This document shows positions 33,962-37,214 of a DNA stretch of 37,214 bases, in pieces. The translations under genes and the position numbers were made by a program. Origin of the DNA: JBMNSK01 sp050945155 (GTDB taxonomy: Bacteria > Actinomycetota > Coriobacteriia > Coriobacteriales > Eggerthellaceae); NCBI GenBank assembly GCA_050945155.1, contig JBMNSK010000011.1:1-37214 (forward strand), given 5' to 3'. A model generated the notes under the pieces. It ran no database searches. It saw only the letters and a program-made list of their open reading frames with translations, and was not told where the DNA came from. Every line of letters starts with the position of its first letter. Position 1 is the first letter of the stretch.

Positions 33962-34161
33962 TAAAACTCCTCAACTGAAATCTTAGTCACCCTGCAGTTA
34001 TTATCTTAACCTCAAAAAAGAAGAATTTCGTGTAAGACAATCAACAATATAAAGAAGCTTCAAGAAAATGCAATCTTTCAAAGAAATGAGGCTAAATTTC
34101 TTCCAAAAGTGGTTCCAGAAACATTCATGTAAACCGAAGCTTAGGAGATGAATAGCACCGC
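33962..34161. other. Intergenic region between trmFO and the Xer gene
   Basis: This 200-base AT-rich gap holds the AGGAG ribosome binding site of the Xer gene at its left end. I see no convincing promoter, terminator hairpin or RNA gene in the rest. Confidence 0.5.
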
Positions 34162-35538
34162 TTATTTGCTCTCAAGGAGGCCTGATTTCACAAGTGTTTG
34201 ACGGTAAATGCTGAGATCTTGTTCTGCGCGAACTCGATATGCCTCATACCGATCCTGTTTCGACCGTATACGTTTCTCAAGGGGTTCAATAAGACCAAAG
34301 TTCACATGCATTGGTTGGTAGTCTTTGGTTTCAGGATTTGTTGCATACGCAATGAGTGCACCAAATACTGTCGTTGTGGGCAAGCACGGTACATCGACAT
34401 TATTAAAGCGAGCAGTGATTGATAGTGCAGCATGCAATCCTGACCGAATCGCTTCACAATAGCCTTCAGTACCCGACAGTTGACCTGCGATATAGAGAGG
34501 AACGCTGAGGTTTTTCGACTCTTTTGTCTTCAGACACAAGGTATGGTCAAGGACCTTTGGCGCATCAACGAAAGTATTTCGGTGCATGACTCCATACCGA
34601 AGAAATTCAGCCTCTTCAAGACCGGGCACCAAGCGAAATATGCGCTTTTGTTCAGGAAAGGTCAGGTTAGTTTGGCAACCAACAAGGTTGTAGCTTTGAC
34701 CATGAGCGTCTTCTGCACGCAATTGAAGAGCAGCCCAAGGACGGTGGTTGGTATGAGGGTCAACGAGACCAACTGGTTTCATAGGACCAAAGCGGCAAGC
34801 ATCTGTGCCCTTTCGAGCAATTTCTTCAAGTGGTTGGCATGCCTGGAAAAGGTCCTTGGATTCAAAAGACTTGAGTATGACTCTATCTGCTGTTTTTAGT
34901 TCCTCAATAAAGTTCTCATACTCATTTTTATTAAATGGTGCGTTCCAGTAATCGCCCTCACCTGACTTGTCTTCGTATCTATTCTGGCGAAAGAGTATGT
35001 CGTAGTTGAGCGAATCAGCTGAAACGATAGGTGCTGCTGCGTCATAGAAGGCAAGGTAATCTTGAGGAAGATAATGACCTAAATCTTGAGCTAAAGCCTC
35101 GCTTGTTAGAGGTCCGCTCGCAAGTACGATGCAGTCTGAATCTTGCGCAAGCAGACGTAACGACTTTACTTCATCGCGAATCAGCTCAATGCCCGAACAG
35201 TTTTCAATCTTCTTAGTCACGGCAGAAGAAAATGCGTTTCTGTCCACCGCCAAAGCACCGCCGGCAGATACCGAAGTTTCTTCAGCTATACGAAATACGT
35301 ACGAGCCGAGCTCCGTTAGCTCATGTTTTAACATACCCGCCGCGCTTGCCGGCTTTTGGCTCTTTAAAGAGTTTGAACATACGAGCTCTGCACAGTCTGC
35401 GGTCTGATGAACAGGAGTTTTCACCTGAGGTCGCATCTCGAAAAGACGTACCTCAAATCCGCGCGCTGCCAGCTGCAGCGCTGCCTCACTTCCAGCAAGA
35501 CCCGCCCCGATAATACTTATCTTCATTCCTTTTTTCAT
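34162..35538 (-). CDS. trmFO: Methylenetetrahydrofolate-tRNA-(uracil-5-)-methyltransferase
   Basis: This folate- and FAD-dependent enzyme methylates U54 in the T-loop of tRNA. The N-terminal FAD fold is ISIIGAGLAGSEAALQLAAR, followed by VRLFEMRPQVKTPVHQT and the family motif AELVCSNSLKS. The mid-region FGPMKPVGLVDP and C-terminal QLSGTEGYCEAIRSGLHAA are also typical. It has 458 residues from ATG 35538, which stands six bases after TATGCT with no ribosome binding site. Met5 (35526) is also possible, with AAAGGA immediately adjacent. An upstream in-frame GTG at 35577 overlaps dprA and adds residues unlike the family. Confidence 0.95.
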   Translation of the reverse strand: MKKGMKISIIGAGLAGSEAALQLAARGFEVRLFEMRPQVKTPVHQTADCAELVCSNSLKSQKPASAAGMLKHELTELGSYVFRIAEETSVSAGGALAVDRNAFSSAVTKKIENCSGIELIRDEVKSLRLLAQDSDCIVLASGPLTSEALAQDLGHYLPQDYLAFYDAAAPIVSADSLNYDILFRQNRYEDKSGEGDYWNAPFNKNEYENFIEELKTADRVILKSFESKDLFQACQPLEEIARKGTDACRFGPMKPVGLVDPHTNHRPWAALQLRAEDAHGQSYNLVGCQTNLTFPEQKRIFRLVPGLEEAEFLRYGVMHRNTFVDAPKVLDHTLCLKTKESKNLSVPLYIAGQLSGTEGYCEAIRSGLHAALSITARFNNVDVPCLPTTTVFGALIAYATNPETKDYQPMHVNFGLIEPLEKRIRSKQDRYEAYRVRAEQDLSIYRQTLVKSGLLESK

Positions 35539-35544
35539 ACGCGA

Positions 35545-35553
35545 AGCATAACA
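35545..35553 (-). promoter_or_regulatory. Extended -10 promoter of trmFO, likely leaderless
   Basis: On the minus strand TGT-TATGCT ends six bases before the ATG at 35538, which places the transcript start at the A of ATG. It overlaps the last codons and stop of dprA. Confidence 0.5.
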
Positions 35554-35555
35554 GA

Positions 35556-36503
35556 TTAGGCATAGACAGGCCCCCACCTTCCGTCAGCCTGTCGAGCGAT
35601 AAATCCTTTCTGTTCAGCAAGAATAAGATGCTCCATAAGCCAGGCGCCTTTATCACCTTCAATTTCTTCGCCATCTATAAGAAAGTAGAGGTCATCGAGT
35701 GAAAGCGATTCTGCCCTGATAGCTTCCAAAAGGCCATCAAATGCCTTGTCACCACTCGGTTCAAGTCCGTGGTCAAGTTGTCGAACGCATACCATCTTTA
35801 AGGTTCCAAAAAGGTATGCAAGGGCATCCTGAAAACTCTCAGAATCAATGATTGGCGTTGCACCTTGCAAGATGAGCCTGTTAGACCCATAGGACATAGG
35901 AGACGTTATTGCTCCGGGAACAACCCACACATCTTTATTCATGGCAAGCGCCTCGTCTGCTGTTGAAAAGGTCCCTGACGGTAGTCCGGCTTCAACTATA
36001 AGCACTGCCTTCCCAAGCGCTGCAACGATGCGATTCCGCTTTCTAAACATATAAGGTTTTGGCGGGAAGTTCCATGGCTGCTCTGATATGATGGCGCCGT
36101 CCTTATCAATGACTTCTTGAAAGAGGTCAGCATTCTCAGCAGGATATATCTGGTTACATCCGCCACCGAGGACTACAACTGTCCTGCCCTGCACTTCAAG
36201 AGCTCCTCGGTGAGCTGCACTATCACAGCCATATGCACCACCAGATACCACAACAATTCCCTGTTCTGCCGCCTGAGATGCAAAGTTTTTTGCACATGAA
36301 ATTCCATAGGGAGTGGCACGGCGAGCACCTATGACAGCTAATCCTTCTTTAAGGGCGTACGGATTACCAATCACATAAAGCTTTTTTGGCGCATCCGGAA
36401 TCTTTTTTAAGACTTGAGGAAATAGATTGTCGGATGGTTGCAGAATAAATCGTTCACCGTTTAGAAGCATATGGCGCACTCTTACCTTCTTGGTGCTTTT
36501 CAT
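35556..36503 (-). CDS. dprA: DNA-processing protein DprA/Smf
   Basis: DprA binds incoming single-stranded DNA and loads RecA during natural transformation. The Rossmann-like domain is visible: AVIGARRATPYGISCAKNFA, VVVSGGAYGCDSAAHRGAL, VVLGGGCNQIYPAEN, and the tail of the motif series in VWVVPGAITSPMSYGSNRLI. The C-terminal 65 residues (DKAFDGLLEAIRAESLSLDDL onward) look like the winged-helix DML1 domain. At 315 residues it is shorter than many members because the N-terminal SAM-like domain is absent or very short. It overlaps the upstream yifB/comM gene by four bases (ATGA), so the two are coupled. Confidence 0.93.
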   Translation of the reverse strand: MKSTKKVRVRHMLLNGERFILQPSDNLFPQVLKKIPDAPKKLYVIGNPYALKEGLAVIGARRATPYGISCAKNFASQAAEQGIVVVSGGAYGCDSAAHRGALEVQGRTVVVLGGGCNQIYPAENADLFQEVIDKDGAIISEQPWNFPPKPYMFRKRNRIVAALGKAVLIVEAGLPSGTFSTADEALAMNKDVWVVPGAITSPMSYGSNRLILQGATPIIDSESFQDALAYLFGTLKMVCVRQLDHGLEPSGDKAFDGLLEAIRAESLSLDDLYFLIDGEEIEGDKGAWLMEHLILAEQKGFIARQADGRWGPVYA

Positions 36504-37214
36504 AGCATTCCCACGCCTTCACGAAGCCGAAAGGTCAAAGCCTCACAGATATTTTCTCGTGTGACATGTTCAGATTCATTCATATCTGCAATCGTTCTTG
36601 CAACAGCAAGCGTTCTTACAATTGCTCGTCCACTCATATGATAGGCAGTAGCAGACTTCTCAAAAAACTCTCGGTCTTGAACCGAGAATTTGCATTCTTC
36701 CATGAGTTCCTGAGATGACCTTCTCTTTTTTCGCCGTCCCAATTCATTTTCGTTTCTCCAGTCTTGAAATACTCGTGCCCGTATTACCCCTTCACGCATT
36801 TCGTCAGATGAGAGGCCAGATCCTGCACTAAGAACTTCGCGTGGTTTAACCCTTCCAACATCTATATGCAAGTCGACACGGTCCATAAGCGGACCACCGA
36901 TACGGTTTTGATAGTGATGCACCTTTGACAAAGAGCAAGTACATGGCCGCTCAGTATCACCGATAAATCCGCAAGGACAGGGATTTGACGCGGCGATTAA
37001 ATTGAATCGTGCCGGCAAGGTAATATTTCCATCAGCGCGCGTGATAACAATCTCCCCCGTCTCCATGGGTTGTCGAATCCCCTGAAGGGTAGAAGGACTG
37101 AATTCTGCTAGTTCATCGAGAAACAAAATCCCATTATGGGCAAGCGAAATTTCACCAGGTCTTACCGGTGTGCCGCCTCCGACAAGACCTGCACGGGAGC
37201 TTGAATGATGAGGA
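36500..37214 (-). CDS. YifB/ComM-family Mg chelatase-like AAA+ ATPase, C-terminal part
   Basis: Only the last 238 residues lie in the window; the N-terminal domain and Walker A are beyond the right edge, and the reading frame stays open to the end. ComM is an AAA+ helicase promoting branch migration during integration of transforming DNA. Seen directly: LVGGGTPVRPGEISLAHNG, Walker B GILFLDELAEF, the sensor region NLIAASNPCPCGFIGD with its Cys cluster (PCTCSLSKVHHYQNRI), the arginine-finger region GPLMDRVDLHIDV, and the C-terminal lid domain (MSGRAIVRTLAVARTIADM). The overlap with dprA fits a competence-related operon. Confidence 0.95.
   Translation of the reverse strand, partial: PHHSSSRAGLVGGGTPVRPGEISLAHNGILFLDELAEFSPSTLQGIRQPMETGEIVITRADGNITLPARFNLIAASNPCPCGFIGDTERPCTCSLSKVHHYQNRIGGPLMDRVDLHIDVGRVKPREVLSAGSGLSSDEMREGVIRARVFQDWRNENELGRRKKRRSSQELMEECKFSVQDREFFEKSATAYHMSGRAIVRTLAVARTIADMNESEHVTRENICEALTFRLREGVGML

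Noticed and set aside
34078..34128. 16-codon open frame on the minus strand between trmFO and the Xer gene
   Set aside because: It has no ribosome binding site or promoter and is within chance expectation for AT-rich sequence.

Overview
The window looks like core chromosome of a fermentative, moderately low-GC actinobacterium of the Coriobacteriia (Atopobium/Olsenella-like; the taxon is inferred from gene order and protein style, not from a search). Supporting points are the actinobacterial order uvrC-rapZ-yvcK-whiA-gap-pgk-tpiA-secG, a RapZ P-loop with Arg in place of Lys, acetate fermentation genes (pta, ackA), an NADP-type glutamate dehydrogenase, several TTG starts (copA, ackA, the lipid kinase, xer) and apparent leaderless promoters. 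Almost every gene lies on the minus strand; the exceptions are pta, the lipid-kinase gene, one hypothetical gene and gdhA.

Layout. 1-1680: copper resistance operon csoR-copA (copA cut by the left edge) with a CsoR-type operator inside its promoter. 1681-3961: UDP-galactopyranose mutase and a family 2 glycosyltransferase, a small surface-glycan operon. 4079-6410: pta and ackA, convergent around a shared terminator. 6516-9213: metallopeptidase-xseA-xseB-HIT operon. 9322-12578: RNase D, a divergent diacylglycerol-kinase-like gene and a TerC membrane protein. 12821-14877: two unrecognised membrane-anchored extracytoplasmic proteins facing each other. 14950-16301: tRNA-Cys, tRNA-Gly and tRNA-Val with their own promoter, a HAD phosphatase, and tRNA-Leu. 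16372-25187: secG, tpiA, pgk, gap, whiA, yvcK, rapZ and uvrC. 25298-30008: an MFS transporter, gdhA, a degenerate phosphoesterase-like membrane protein and an EamA transporter. 30086-37214: uvrA, a Xer recombinase, trmFO, dprA and the C-terminal part of a YifB/ComM ATPase cut by the right edge.

How the genes fit together. Lower glycolysis (tpiA, gap, pgk) feeds acetyl-CoA to Pta and AckA for ATP. GdhA assimilates ammonia. RapZ, YvcK and WhiA are regulators that commonly travel together. UvrA, UvrC, ExoVII, DprA and Xer cover DNA repair, uptake processing and chromosome resolution.

I found no IS element, prophage, CRISPR array, toxin-antitoxin pair or obvious defence island, and no convincing undescribed multigene system. 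The most interesting signals are smaller: -10 boxes directly abutting start codons at five genes, operator-like palindromes next to two promoters, an orphan terminator-like hairpin upstream of gdhA, a phosphoesterase-like protein that appears to have lost its metal ligands, and long extra C-terminal tails on RapZ and TerC.
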